From Oscillospiraceae bacterium (GTDB lineage: Bacteria; Bacillota; Clostridia; Oscillospirales; Oscillospiraceae): 64,000 nt of DNA. The notes beneath the pieces are model-generated. The model did no database searches. It saw nothing but the letters and a program-made list of their open reading frames with translations, and had not been told where the DNA came from. The translations under genes were made by a program, and so were the position numbers. Location: positions 42,073-106,072 of the forward strand of contig JAAWNQ010000004.1 of the NCBI GenBank assembly GCA_022799035.1. Reading direction: 5' to 3'. Of this stretch, positions 1 through 7,177 are shown in pieces (position 1 is the first letter of the stretch; every line of letters begins with the position of its first letter).

Positions 1-754
1 ATTCCCCCAGATCCTCCCCCAGATCCCCGTACTCCAAAAAAGCGGTCCTGATCCCCAATTCCTCCCCCAGACGCAGCTTCTTTCGGATGCTTCCCACGTC
101 ATCAAAGAGGACAAAATGCCCCTTCTCCCCCGCCATATAGGTGAAGTAATGGGCGCACAGCTCCGCGGAGAAAAACACATCCCCCCCATATTCCCCCCGC
201 CGCCGTTCCAGCTCCTCCGCCGTCAGCGGGGACCCCGCCCCACTGGGGGAGGGCAGCAGGAAATCCTCCGCCCTCCGCTCCACCCACAGGGCCAGCCGGT
301 CATGGCCATACCGCTCCCTCGCCTCCTCCAGCCGCCCCCGGAGGGAGCCTCCGGACAGGGCCGTGGAGATCAGGATCCTCCCCCCTCCACCCGCCCCGGC
401 ATATCCTTCGGAGACATAGAGCTCCAGCCCCCGCCCCCCACACAGCTCCCCCAGCTTCCCCACCGCCTGGGCCAACACCGGAGCGGGCCGCTCCAAAAAC
501 CGGCAGACCACCCCCCGGAACCTTCGGGCGGCGCACTCCCGCAACACCTCATTGCAGAATCCCTCCGGCTCCCCCCCGCCGGAAAACCCTGCGTCATCTA
601 TCACCATCAGCCCCCCCTGGGGAGTCACCGGCCCGTTGGCCCGGAACAGGTGGGGGCCTCCCCCCACCCGGTAAGCCAGGTGAGCCAGGGGCCAACCCCA
701 GCCTCCCGCGGCGTTGATCTCCCCCGGCTTGGCCGCCAAAAACAGCTTCTCCAT
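1..754 (-). CDS. GH18-like TIM-barrel protein, function unknown (3' end cut by window edge)
   Basis: An open minus-strand frame of about 251 codons runs from an ATG at 754-752 to the window edge without a stop. It begins MEKLFLAAKPGEINAAGG. A purine-rich GGGGG/GGAAG stretch lies upstream. The end of the visible part (GHFVLFDDVGSIRKKLRL, then GIRTAFLEYGDLGEDL) resembles the last strands of glycoside hydrolase family 18 barrels, where a FDDxxSxxxK motif precedes a GxxG(A)xxW-like strand. The DxxDxDxE catalytic motif of that family is not visible, so a non-hydrolytic barrel is likely if the resemblance is real. Other frames here are also open because of G+C bias; this frame is preferred for its start, its codon usage and its protein-like composition. 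Function is not assigned. Confidence 0.55.
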   Translation of the reverse strand, partial: MEKLFLAAKPGEINAAGGWGWPLAHLAYRVGGGPHLFRANGPVTPQGGLMVIDDAGFSGGGEPEGFCNEVLRECAARRFRGVVCRFLERPAPVLAQAVGKLGELCGGRGLELYVSEGYAGAGGGGRILISTALSGGSLRGRLEEARERYGHDRLALWVERRAEDFLLPSPSGAGSPLTAEELERRRGEYGGDVFFSAELCAHYFTYMAGEKGHFVLFDDVGSIRKKLRLGEELGIRTAFLEYGDLGEDLGE

Positions 755-768
755 CTTCCATTTCCCCC

Positions 769-798
769 TTGTCCAAATACCCATAAAAGTGTTATAAT
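769..798 (+). promoter_or_regulatory. Predicted sigma-A promoter for the YqeG gene
   Basis: TTGTCC at 769-774 and TATAAT at 793-798 are separated by 18 bases. They lie about 50 bases upstream of the start at 847, between two divergent genes. Confidence 0.6.
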
Positions 799-846
799 CT
801 TATGAGCGCGACCGGCAAAACAGACCCATAAAAAAGAGGTGATCCC

Positions 847-1359
847 TTGGCCTTCTCTCTGGTCCCCCGCCATCTGGCGGAGAATGTTTATCGGCTGCCC
901 CCCCAACGCCTGAAGGAGCAGGGCATTCGCCTGGTCCTGGCCGACCTGGACAACACCCTGGCCCCTTATGAGGATGCCCTCCCCTCCCCCGCCCTCCGGC
1001 GGTGGAAGGAGGAGCTGGAGGCCCATGGGATCACCCTTTTCGTGGTCTCCAACAGCCGGAAAAGCCGCCGCTGTCCCGACTTCTGTCAGGCCCTGGGGGT
1101 CCCCTACGTCCGCCACTCCGGCAAGCCCAGCCGGAAGGGCTTCTTCCGGGCGTTGGAGGAGACGGGGATCCCTCCGGAACAGACCATCATGGTGGGTGAC
1201 CAGATCTTTACCGACATCCTGGGGGCCAACCGGGCGGGGATCACCAGTGTCCTGGTAAGACCCATCGCCTGGGGCAAAAACCCCTTCCGGCGTATCCGCT
1301 ACGCCATCGAGACCCCCTTCCGTATGGCGGCTATGGCCCGTCACACCCCGACCCCGTAG
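847..1359 (+). CDS. yqeG: YqeG-family HAD IIIA-type phosphatase
   Basis: A 170-residue HAD-superfamily hydrolase of the YqeG family. Motif I is DLDNTL (Asp33 and Asp35), motif II is the Ser in VVSNSR, a conserved Lys lies in KPSRKGF, and motif IV is GDQIFTDILGANRAG. The length is normal for the family. The start is a TTG at 847 with AGAGGTG about 6 bases upstream; no ATG fits. In other Firmicutes yqeG is in a cluster with the GTPase gene yqeH, nadD, yqeK and rsfS. Here nadD-yqeK, rsfS and yhbY are a few kb away on the other strand. The physiological substrate is not established. Confidence 0.9.
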   Translation: MAFSLVPRHLAENVYRLPPQRLKEQGIRLVLADLDNTLAPYEDALPSPALRRWKEELEAHGITLFVVSNSRKSRRCPDFCQALGVPYVRHSGKPSRKGFFRALEETGIPPEQTIMVGDQIFTDILGANRAGITSVLVRPIAWGKNPFRRIRYAIETPFRMAAMARHTPTP

Positions 1360-1398
1360 GGCACAACGCCCCACCCTTCACCAAAGGAGCTGATCCCT

Positions 1399-2247
1399 AT
1401 GTCCGCCAAATTCGGACCCGCCGGCAACCCCGACGCCTTTCCCTATAAATCCTCCGTAGACGCTCCCAGATGGCTGAGGGAGATCGGCCTGGACTGCTAC
1501 GAATACCAATGCGGCAAGGGGGTCAACGTGGGGGAGGCCACCGCCCGAAAGCTGGGCCAGGCCGCCATAGAGGCGGGTATCTCCCTGTCCCTCCACGCCC
1601 CCTACTTCATCAACCTTGCCAACCCCGATCCTGAGAGCCTTCGCAAGACCACCGGCTATATTTTGTCCGCCTGTCAGGCGGCGGATTGGATGGGGGCCAA
1701 CCGGGTGGTGGTCCACACCGGAGCCCTGATGAAGCGCACCCGGCGGGAGGCCCTGGACATCGCCCTCCGCTCCATGGGCGAGATCCTGAAGGTCTGGGAG
1801 GGCGAGGGGTACAGCCACATCGCCCTCTGCCCCGAGACCATGGGCAAGATCGGCCAACTGGGCGACCTCGCTGAAGTCCTGGAGTTATGCGGACTGGACC
1901 AGCGTCTCATCCCCTGCGTCGACTTCGGACACCTCTACGCCCGGACCCTGGGGGCGCTCACCGGCCCCGAGGCCTGCCGGACCATGCTGGACGATATGGA
2001 AAAGGCCCTTGGCCCCCAGCGGGCCCGGACCTTCCACAGCCACTTCTCCCAGATCGAGTTCACCCCCGCCGGGGGAGAGAAATGTCACCGGACCTTTGAT
2101 GACAACGGCGGCTTCGGCCCCGACCCGGCCCCCCTCATGGCGGAGGTGGCCCGCCGCGGCTGGGAACCCACCTTCATCTGCGAGAGCGCCGGGACCCAGG
2201 ACAAGGACGCCCTGACCATGAAGGATCTCTACCTAAAGGCGCAGTAA
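1399..2247 (+). CDS. TIM-barrel protein of the endonuclease IV (AP endonuclease 2) family
   Basis: A 282-residue Nfo-like TIM-barrel protein. Metal-site signatures of the family are visible: HAPYFINLANP (His66), VVVHTGA, CPETMGK, CVDFGHLYA, FHSHFSQIEF and ICESAGTQDKDAL. In endonuclease IV these His, Glu and Asp residues bind a trinuclear zinc site that cuts DNA 5' of abasic sites. The length matches Nfo. It starts at ATG 1399 after CAAAGGAGCTG, 39 bases downstream of yqeG, so the two are probably cotranscribed. Its 3' end overlaps a convergent small gene by 15 bases. True AP endonuclease activity is likely but not proven, because the same fold includes sugar isomerases. Confidence 0.82.
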   Translation: MSAKFGPAGNPDAFPYKSSVDAPRWLREIGLDCYEYQCGKGVNVGEATARKLGQAAIEAGISLSLHAPYFINLANPDPESLRKTTGYILSACQAADWMGANRVVVHTGALMKRTRREALDIALRSMGEILKVWEGEGYSHIALCPETMGKIGQLGDLAEVLELCGLDQRLIPCVDFGHLYARTLGALTGPEACRTMLDDMEKALGPQRARTFHSHFSQIEFTPAGGEKCHRTFDDNGGFGPDPAPLMAEVARRGWEPTFICESAGTQDKDALTMKDLYLKAQ

Positions 2248-2466
2248 CTCTATCCCCAGCCGTATCCCATTGAGAAGATAGCGCCGACATTCTATCTCCA
2301 TGTACTCCCAATGGGCGTCTATAAATTTATCCATAAGCTCCGTCCCTACCGCCGCCTCAATCTTATCTCCCAATTTGTCCCGGAGTTCTCTATTCTCTAA
2401 ATACTCCTCTGTTTTGGGGGTTGGCTCCTGCCAAAGCAGATCAAATAACTCTTCTAAGAAATCCAC
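2233..2466 (-). CDS. Small acidic protein paired with an XRE regulator (possibly DUF6809-type)
   Basis: A 77-residue protein beginning MDFLEELFDLLW with a helical, acidic middle and a C-terminal RRYLLNGIRLGIELL motif. It starts at GTG 2466 with GAGGTGAT just upstream. It resembles the 73-residue product at 29469-29690 in length, in the hydrophobic N-terminus and in the C-terminal R-x-x-(L/V)-x-x-G-(I/L) pattern. It is transcribed away from an XRE-type regulator at 2525. It looks like the short Clostridia proteins grouped as DUF6809, recalled from general knowledge rather than by search. No function is known to me. Confidence 0.65.
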   Translation of the reverse strand: MDFLEELFDLLWQEPTPKTEEYLENRELRDKLGDKIEAAVGTELMDKFIDAHWEYMEIECRRYLLNGIRLGIELLRL

Positions 2467-2469
2467 AAA

Positions 2470-2513
2470 ATCACCTCTAAGTATAGTTTATCACCTTTAA
2501 GTGTAATTGTCAA
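2470..2513 (-). promoter_or_regulatory. Divergent promoter with 13-bp direct repeats (likely XRE operator)
   Basis: Reading the minus strand, TTGACA (2513-2508), a 17-base spacer and TAAACT (2490-2485) form a promoter for the 77-residue gene. Two direct repeats, ATCACCTCTAAGT at 2470-2482 and ATCACCTTTAAGT at 2490-2502, differ at one base and have a 20-bp period. One lies in the promoter spacer, the other at the ribosome site of the small gene. Confidence 0.6.
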
Positions 2514-2524
2514 GGGAGGATATT

Positions 2525-2743
2525 ATGTTTGACCAGCAAAAATTCTCTACCCGTCTTCGAAAGCTACGGAAGGATGCCAATATTTCTCAAAAGATTTTGG
2601 CCGATACCATCGGGGTCTGTACAAATCAAATCAGCCAGATGGAAAAGGGTGCAAAAACCACATCTCTCGCAAAGCTGTGCCTCCTCTGCGACTATTTCAA
2701 CGTCTCCGCCGACTACCTTCTGGGCCGCACGGATACCCCATAA
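2525..2743 (+). CDS. XRE-family transcriptional regulator (72 aa)
   Basis: A compact helix-turn-helix protein with the Cro/CI pattern: RLRKLRKDANISQ, then LADTIGVCTNQISQMEKG as the recognition region, and the NVSADYLLGRTD tail common in Firmicutes XRE repressors. The start is ATG 2525 with GGGAGGA four bases upstream; an in-frame TTG at 2507 lacks a ribosome site. It is divergent from the small gene at 2233-2466 and faces the direct repeats at 2470-2502, which it probably binds. It is a paralogue of the 72-residue regulator at 29175-29393, with the same length and the shared QIS-x-ME and NVSADY motifs. Confidence 0.85.
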   Translation: MFDQQKFSTRLRKLRKDANISQKILADTIGVCTNQISQMEKGAKTTSLAKLCLLCDYFNVSADYLLGRTDTP

Positions 2744-3449
2744 GACGGATGGGGAGTACCGTTTGGTTGATGGTTGCGATCAAAGCTATCCGTTGCGTGG
2801 TTCTGAAGGACTATTCTTTTCGAGAAAAGAATAGCCCCTCAGACTCCCCAAGAAAAGCATTCTGACGGTGTTGTTTCCGGCTTATCCATAAAGTTAGGAT
2901 AGCTCCTCCAGCCCCACTGCCGTTACCGTCCGGAAAAGAGGCAGATATTTGCCGCTGACCGGGAAACGCCTGGAGACATCCGGTCGTTTCGTTGGCGGCG
3001 GGGCCGCGGGGCCACACCCCACCCAGGCGGCGCGCCCCACAGGAGCCTCCCACCCAGGCGGTGGGGAGTTCAGCGAAGAACCCAAAGGTCATGATGTTTT
3101 TAGCGGCAGCGGCGCAAGAGGGACGGCGGGTCGACATGAGGGAGCCGCCGGTCAATAACGGGCGTGACCTTAGGGTTTTCATTCGAGGGATAACCCGGCA
3201 GCTCCCATCCCACGTAAGGTTGTACCGCAGTTCCCCCCATCCTCCACTGGTCTTATGCCCTTAAAGATTCGGAGTCCAGAACCGCTTCTAAAGCGGTTTT
3301 GGCCCCCGGCCGGGAGGCCGGGAAAAAGTGTTGCTCCCAACCAAGCAGTTGAAAAAACATATTAAAGTATAAAACTAACCCAACGGGCAAATGAATTGCC
3401 CCTTTCCCCATCAAAAATAGCAACCTATAAGGAAGGAAGGCTTTACACC
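2744..3449. other. 706-bp gene-free stretch with hairpins and short direct repeats
   Basis: No convincing gene was found. Open frames exist on both strands, but their predicted proteins are low-complexity and lack ribosome sites. Visible structure: a perfect hairpin CTATTCTTTT-CGAG-AAAAGAATAG at 2811-2834; a direct repeat CCCACCCAGGCGG at 3018-3030 and 3049-3061; a stem AACCGCTT / AAGCGGTT at 3280-3298 followed by T residues; and a stem CCCGGCC / GGCCGGG at 3305-3322. A minus-strand reading of 2811-3182 gives a protein-like string, but it looks like a translated dispersed repeat. The last 90 bases are A+T-rich and probably hold the promoter of the M24 peptidase gene. Confidence 0.5.
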
Positions 3450-4514
3450 ATGAACCATCTGAAACAGATCGCCTCCAAGCTCCCGGAATACCAAATCGAC
3501 GCCATGCTCTGCTCCTCCGAACCCGGCGAGTTCTACGCCGTGGGCCTCCACGGGGAGGGCTACGCCATCGTCACCCCCACCGCCGCCCGCTATATCACCG
3601 ACTCCCGGTATATCGAGGTGGCGGGCGAGACCGTAACGGATGCCGAGGTCGTCCTGGTGGACGGCCAGCGCAACTACGCCGCCATGCTCAACGAGTTCAT
3701 CGACGCCCACGGTATCAAGACCCTGGGCGTGGAGGACGGCTACATGTCCCTGTGGCAGTATAACGCCCTCAACAAGGACCTCCACGCCAAACTGGTCCCC
3801 GCCAACGGCCTTATCACCGGGCTCCGGGCCAGCAAGGACGAGGAGGAGTTCTCCCGCATGGTGAAAGCCCAGGAGATCACCGACAGGGCCTTCTCCGAGA
3901 TCCTGAACTTCATCAAGCCCGGCATGACCGAGGCCGAGATCGCCGCCAAGCTGGTCTTTGACATGATGCGCTTCGGGGCCCAGCGGACCAGCTTTGACCC
4001 CATCGTGGCCTCCGGCCCCAACGGCAGCAAGCCTCACGCCATCCCCGGTCCCCGCCAGGTCCGCGCCGGGGAGTTCATCACCATGGACTTCGGCTGTGTC
4101 TACGAGGGCTACTGCTCCGATATGACCCGCACCATCGCCCTGGGCTCCATCGACGAGGACAAGAAACGGGTCTACGAGACCGTTCTGGCCGCCCAGAAGG
4201 CGGGTATCGCCGTCTCCAAGGCCGGGGTCCCCGGCGTGGATATCCACAGGGCCGCCGCCCAGGTCATCCAGGAGGCGGGCTACGGCCCCTACTTCGGCCA
4301 CGGTTACGGCCACAGCGTAGGCATTGAGATCCACGAGAGTCCTAACGCCAACACCCGGGATCATACCCCCATGCCCTTGGGGGCCATGGTCTCCGCCGAG
4401 CCGGGCATCTACCTTCCCGGCCAGTTCGGCGTCCGCATTGAGGACGTGGTCCGCATGGACAAGGACGGCTGTACCGACATTACCCACTCCCCCAAGGAGC
4501 TTATCATCCTGTAA
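3450..4514 (+). CDS. M24 family metallopeptidase (Xaa-Pro aminopeptidase / dipeptidase type)
   Basis: A 354-residue cytoplasmic dinuclear-metal peptidase of the pita-bread fold. Residues 1-125 form the creatinase-like N-terminal domain and 135-350 the catalytic domain. The five expected metal ligands are visible: Asp213 (FITMDFG), Asp224 (CSDMTRT), His288 (GHGYGHSVG), Glu317 (SAEPGIY) and Glu331 (VRIEDVV). The length is normal. ATG 3450 is preferred over an upstream in-frame ATG at 3396 because GGAAGGAAGG ends nine bases before it. An acetyltransferase and a D-Ala-D-Ala-type dipeptidase follow within 15 bases each, suggesting an operon for peptide turnover. Confidence 0.92.
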   Translation: MNHLKQIASKLPEYQIDAMLCSSEPGEFYAVGLHGEGYAIVTPTAARYITDSRYIEVAGETVTDAEVVLVDGQRNYAAMLNEFIDAHGIKTLGVEDGYMSLWQYNALNKDLHAKLVPANGLITGLRASKDEEEFSRMVKAQEITDRAFSEILNFIKPGMTEAEIAAKLVFDMMRFGAQRTSFDPIVASGPNGSKPHAIPGPRQVRAGEFITMDFGCVYEGYCSDMTRTIALGSIDEDKKRVYETVLAAQKAGIAVSKAGVPGVDIHRAAAQVIQEAGYGPYFGHGYGHSVGIEIHESPNANTRDHTPMPLGAMVSAEPGIYLPGQFGVRIEDVVRMDKDGCTDITHSPKELIIL

Positions 4515-4526
4515 AGGAGACTTTTT

Positions 4527-5198
4527 ATGGTTATCGAGATCATCCAGCGGGAGATCCCCACCCGCGGCATCGGCTACCTGATCCTCCGGGACTGCCCTGA
4601 GGACCGACTGGACGAAGGTCTGAAAAAAGGCATGGAGCGGCTGAAAAAAGCCGGGGCCAAGCAGGTCCTGGCCACCTCCCTGCCCGACGGCGAGCCCTTC
4701 CACACCGGTCCTGTCGGCATCTGGCGGCTCACCCATGTCCACGATATCCTCCGTTTGGAGCGGCCCCTTCCCGCCGAAAAGCCGGAGCTTCGTCTGAATC
4801 TTCGCTCTCCCAAGCGTGGCCAGGAGGAGGCCCTCTACCTGGACCTGGTGAACCGGGCCTTCCGGGAAGTGCCCAACGCCTCCACCCAGCGTTCCTCCGA
4901 CCTGCGCAGGCAGAATCACCGTTACTCCCTGGCCTACCAAGGAGACAAGCTGGTGGGGGCCTATGAGCTGGACCTGTCCGAACAGGTCCCCGAGCTGGTC
5001 ACTCTGGCGGTGGAACCTGATCTCTGGCGGCAGGGGCTGGGCCGCTCTCTCCTCCGCGCTGCCCTGGACTCCCTGGGCTCCAAGACCCCCTCCTGCTTCC
5101 TCCGGGTCTCCTCCGCCAACCCGGCGGCCCTGGCCCTGTATGAGTCCGAGGGCTTTGCCCAAACCGGGGTGGTCTCCAGCTGGTTCGAGGTGGTCTAA
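4527..5198 (+). CDS. GNAT family N-acetyltransferase
   Basis: A 223-residue protein. The C-terminal half (about residues 90-222) has the GNAT acetyl-CoA site, LWRQGLGRSLLRAAL, preceded by the LVTLAVEPD strand and followed by NPAALALYESEGF, the usual end of the fold. The N-terminal 85 residues are a less typical extension rich in charged helices and may be a second, degenerate GNAT half. It starts at ATG 4527 after AAAGGAGA, 12 bases past the M24 peptidase. The acceptor substrate cannot be told from sequence. Confidence 0.85.
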   Translation: MVIEIIQREIPTRGIGYLILRDCPEDRLDEGLKKGMERLKKAGAKQVLATSLPDGEPFHTGPVGIWRLTHVHDILRLERPLPAEKPELRLNLRSPKRGQEEALYLDLVNRAFREVPNASTQRSSDLRRQNHRYSLAYQGDKLVGAYELDLSEQVPELVTLAVEPDLWRQGLGRSLLRAALDSLGSKTPSCFLRVSSANPAALALYESEGFAQTGVVSSWFEVV

Positions 5199-5199
5199 G

Positions 5200-5913
5200 G
5201 TGCTCCCCAGCGAATTTCTCACCCCCATCCCTTCCCCTCCCTATGAGGACTGGGACAGCGTCCCCCCTCCCCAGGAGTGCGGCGAACCCTTGGTGGACCC
5301 CACCCTTCTCTCCCCCAGGATCACATACGGCGCGGCCTATCTCCGCCAGGGTCTTCCAGGGGAAGCCGCCTGCCTTGTCCGTGAGACCGTGGCCCGAAAG
5401 CTGTGCCAGGCCGCGGAGAGGCTGCCCCAGGGATATGGGATCTATATCTTCGACTCCCTCCGCTCCCTGCGGGTGCAGAAGGCCCTTTATGACCAGTACC
5501 GGCTCACAGCGGAGAAGGAGCATCCCGGCCTTGGCCCCCAGGAGCTTGACGCCATTATCGACGAGTTTGTGGCCCTCCCGGTAAAGCGTCTGGACAAGCC
5601 CTCCCCCCACGCCACCGGCGGAGCGGTGGATCTCACTCTCACAAGGGATGACCGGCTTTTGGACATGGGTACAGGCTTTGACGATTTCACCCCCATGGCC
5701 TACACCAACGCCCTGGAATCCCACTGTCCCCCTGGGCTGGAGGAGGCCCGGCAAAACCGCCGGCTGCTCTATCATCTGATGGCCTCGGTGGGCCTTGTCA
5801 ACTACTCCAGCGAGTGGTGGCACTACGCCTACGGCGAACGCCAGTGGGCCGTCCGAACAGGCCACGCCCCCATCTACGGCTTCTGCCCGGAGTGCGATTT
5901 TGAAACAGACTAA
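5200..5913 (+). CDS. VanX-like D-Ala-D-Ala dipeptidase (M15 family)
   Basis: A 237-residue zinc peptidase of the M15D type. The zinc motif SxHxxGxAxD is SPHATGGAVD (His137, Asp144), and the second motif is SSEWWHY (Glu205, His208). The DSLRSLRVQ segment corresponds to the substrate-orienting Arg region (DxxRP) of VanX, though here Leu-Arg-Ser replaces the usual Arg-Pro. There is no signal peptide, so it acts in the cytoplasm, hydrolysing D,D- or related dipeptides. The GTG start at 5200 immediately follows the stop of the acetyltransferase gene. No vanH, vanA or two-component genes are nearby, so a housekeeping role in recycling cell-wall dipeptides is more likely than glycopeptide resistance. 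Confidence 0.85.
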   Translation: MLPSEFLTPIPSPPYEDWDSVPPPQECGEPLVDPTLLSPRITYGAAYLRQGLPGEAACLVRETVARKLCQAAERLPQGYGIYIFDSLRSLRVQKALYDQYRLTAEKEHPGLGPQELDAIIDEFVALPVKRLDKPSPHATGGAVDLTLTRDDRLLDMGTGFDDFTPMAYTNALESHCPPGLEEARQNRRLLYHLMASVGLVNYSSEWWHYAYGERQWAVRTGHAPIYGFCPECDFETD

Positions 5914-5920
5914 AAAGAAT

Positions 5921-5959
5921 AAAAAGGAGCGGACTTTTTCAAAAGTCCGCTCCTTTTTT
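5921..5959. terminator. Bidirectional intrinsic terminator
   Basis: AAAAGGAGCGGACTTTT and its exact complement flank a tiny loop, and runs of A and T on either side allow termination from both convergent genes. Confidence 0.9.
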
Positions 5960-5997
5960 AGTTACAAATAGTTACAATTTTGTAACTATTTGTAACT
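5960..5997. repeat. Perfect 18-bp-arm inverted repeat at the end of the lipoprotein gene
   Basis: AGTTACAAATAGTTACAA at 5960-5977 and its exact complement at 5980-5997 are separated by two T residues. Each arm is itself two near-copies of AGTTACAA. It ends one base before the stop codon of the minus-strand lipoprotein gene and abuts the G+C-rich terminator. Confidence 0.85.
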
Positions 5998-5998
5998 A

Positions 5999-6688
5999 TT
6001 ACATCTCAAAAAACTTTCCGATATACCGGCCCAGAAAGGGGTAGGACTTCATCTCCGTAATGACCCCCTCCTCCACCGTTACCTCCAGCTTAGCGCCATA
6101 GGCCCCGAAATTTTTCTTCTCCGACAGCGGGTACCCCAGCGCTTCCGCCTCCTCCGCGGTAAGCCCCACCTTCAAGCCGTACCGGGTCTCATAGCTATCG
6201 CCGGTTATTGTTGCAAAAACGATCCATTCCCGGCCTTCTTCCCCCTCAATATCGGCCCAAAAGTCGTCCTCCGCAGGATAGTTGTCCTTGTCCACCTCCG
6301 CCTTGTATTCCAGGTAGGCCGCCGTGGGGGCGGTGGTGGTGAGCTCCAGGCCGGGAGCGGTGTAGACCCGGCGAATACACCAGTTCGTGTCCTCGCCGTA
6401 CATCTCCTCCCAGGGGCTCTCCTCCTTGAGCACCAGGCTGTCCCGCACCTCCTGGGGCAGCTCGTCCAGGGGGATATGCCCCAGGCCTACCACAGCGGCA
6501 TGGTCGTCCTCCGCACTGGGGTCCCCTGTCCAAGAAAAGGCAGGGCCGCGGGTGGGCTCCGGCGTTGAGGCAGGCTCCGGGGTGAACATTGCCACCGGGG
6601 TGGGGACCGCCATCTCTGTTGGGGCCGGGGCAATACAGCCTGCCAGCAGGCTTAAGGACAACAGTGCGAAAGCTAGGCCTTTTTTCAT
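5999..6688 (-). CDS. Putative lipoprotein, function unknown
   Basis: A 229-residue exported protein. It begins MKKGLAFALLSLSLLAGC, a type II signal peptide with lipobox LAGC, followed by a Pro/Thr-rich linker (residues 20-50) and an acidic soluble domain ending LGRYIGKFFEM. It is probably lipid-anchored on the outer face of the membrane. ATG 6688 is chosen because GGGGAGATAAGG precedes it and it opens the signal peptide. Its 3' end faces the shared terminator. I do not recognise the domain. Confidence 0.8.
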   Translation of the reverse strand: MKKGLAFALLSLSLLAGCIAPAPTEMAVPTPVAMFTPEPASTPEPTRGPAFSWTGDPSAEDDHAAVVGLGHIPLDELPQEVRDSLVLKEESPWEEMYGEDTNWCIRRVYTAPGLELTTTAPTAAYLEYKAEVDKDNYPAEDDFWADIEGEEGREWIVFATITGDSYETRYGLKVGLTAEEAEALGYPLSEKKNFGAYGAKLEVTVEEGVITEMKSYPFLGRYIGKFFEM

Positions 6689-6743
6689 CCTTATCTCCCC
6701 TTCTAAACCGCAGGGCACGGCAATTCTGCCGTGCCCCACAAGG

Positions 6744-7103
6744 TCAATTTTCCGTCAAAATTTCGCCCAGGTCCACAGGGGTGGCGTCGCTCCAGAGGCG
6801 CTCCAGGTCGTAGAACTCCCGGGCCTCCTCGTTGAAGATGTGGACCACCACCGCGGAGAAGTCCAGCAGGATCCAGGTGCCGCCCCGGTGGCCCTCCACA
6901 TGGTGGGGGGGCTCCCCGGCCTCCTTCATCTCCTTTTCGCAGACGTCGGCCAGGGCCTTGATCTGGGTGGAGGAGGTGGCGGAGCAAAGTACGAAATAGT
7001 CGGCCAGGGTGGTGAGATGGCCGGTCTCCAGGACCTTGATATCCAGTCCCTTTTTGCTGTCAAGGGCCTTGGCAAGCAGTAAAGCGGTTTCCTTGGGTGT
7101 CAT
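6744..7103 (-). CDS. rsfS: Ribosome silencing factor RsfS
   Basis: A 119-residue protein of the RsfS/Iojap/DUF143 family, which binds ribosomal protein uL14 and blocks subunit joining when nutrients are short. Family motifs: ADYFVLCSATSSTQIKALAD, then HHVEGHRGGTWILLDFSAVVVHIF, and the C-terminal FYDLERLWSDA. Length is typical. It lies downstream of nadD-yqeK and the LCP gene on the same strand, the conserved nadD-yqeK-rsfS order of Firmicutes with an LCP gene inserted, as is common in Clostridia. Confidence 0.95.
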   Translation of the reverse strand: MTPKETALLLAKALDSKKGLDIKVLETGHLTTLADYFVLCSATSSTQIKALADVCEKEMKEAGEPPHHVEGHRGGTWILLDFSAVVVHIFNEEAREFYDLERLWSDATPVDLGEILTEN

Positions 7104-7177
7104 AGAAATGACTCCTTTCCTTGGTAAGGGATGGGTTCAAGCCCCATCCACACAGAGTATCCTTCAGCTTCTTCCCG

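Noticed and set aside
116..805. A plus-strand open frame of 229 codons at the left edge
   Set aside because: Its Pro-rich translation and lack of ribosome site mark it as the shadow of the minus-strand gene at 1-754.
2811..3182. A 123-codon minus-strand frame in the large intergenic block
   Set aside because: It has no ribosome site, a hairpin at its 3' end and a low-complexity translation; treated as part of a possible repeat.
5200..5913. Glycopeptide resistance determinant (vanX)
   Set aside because: The zinc motifs are VanX-like, but vanH, vanA, vanR and vanS are absent and the Arg-Pro motif differs; a housekeeping dipeptidase is more likely.
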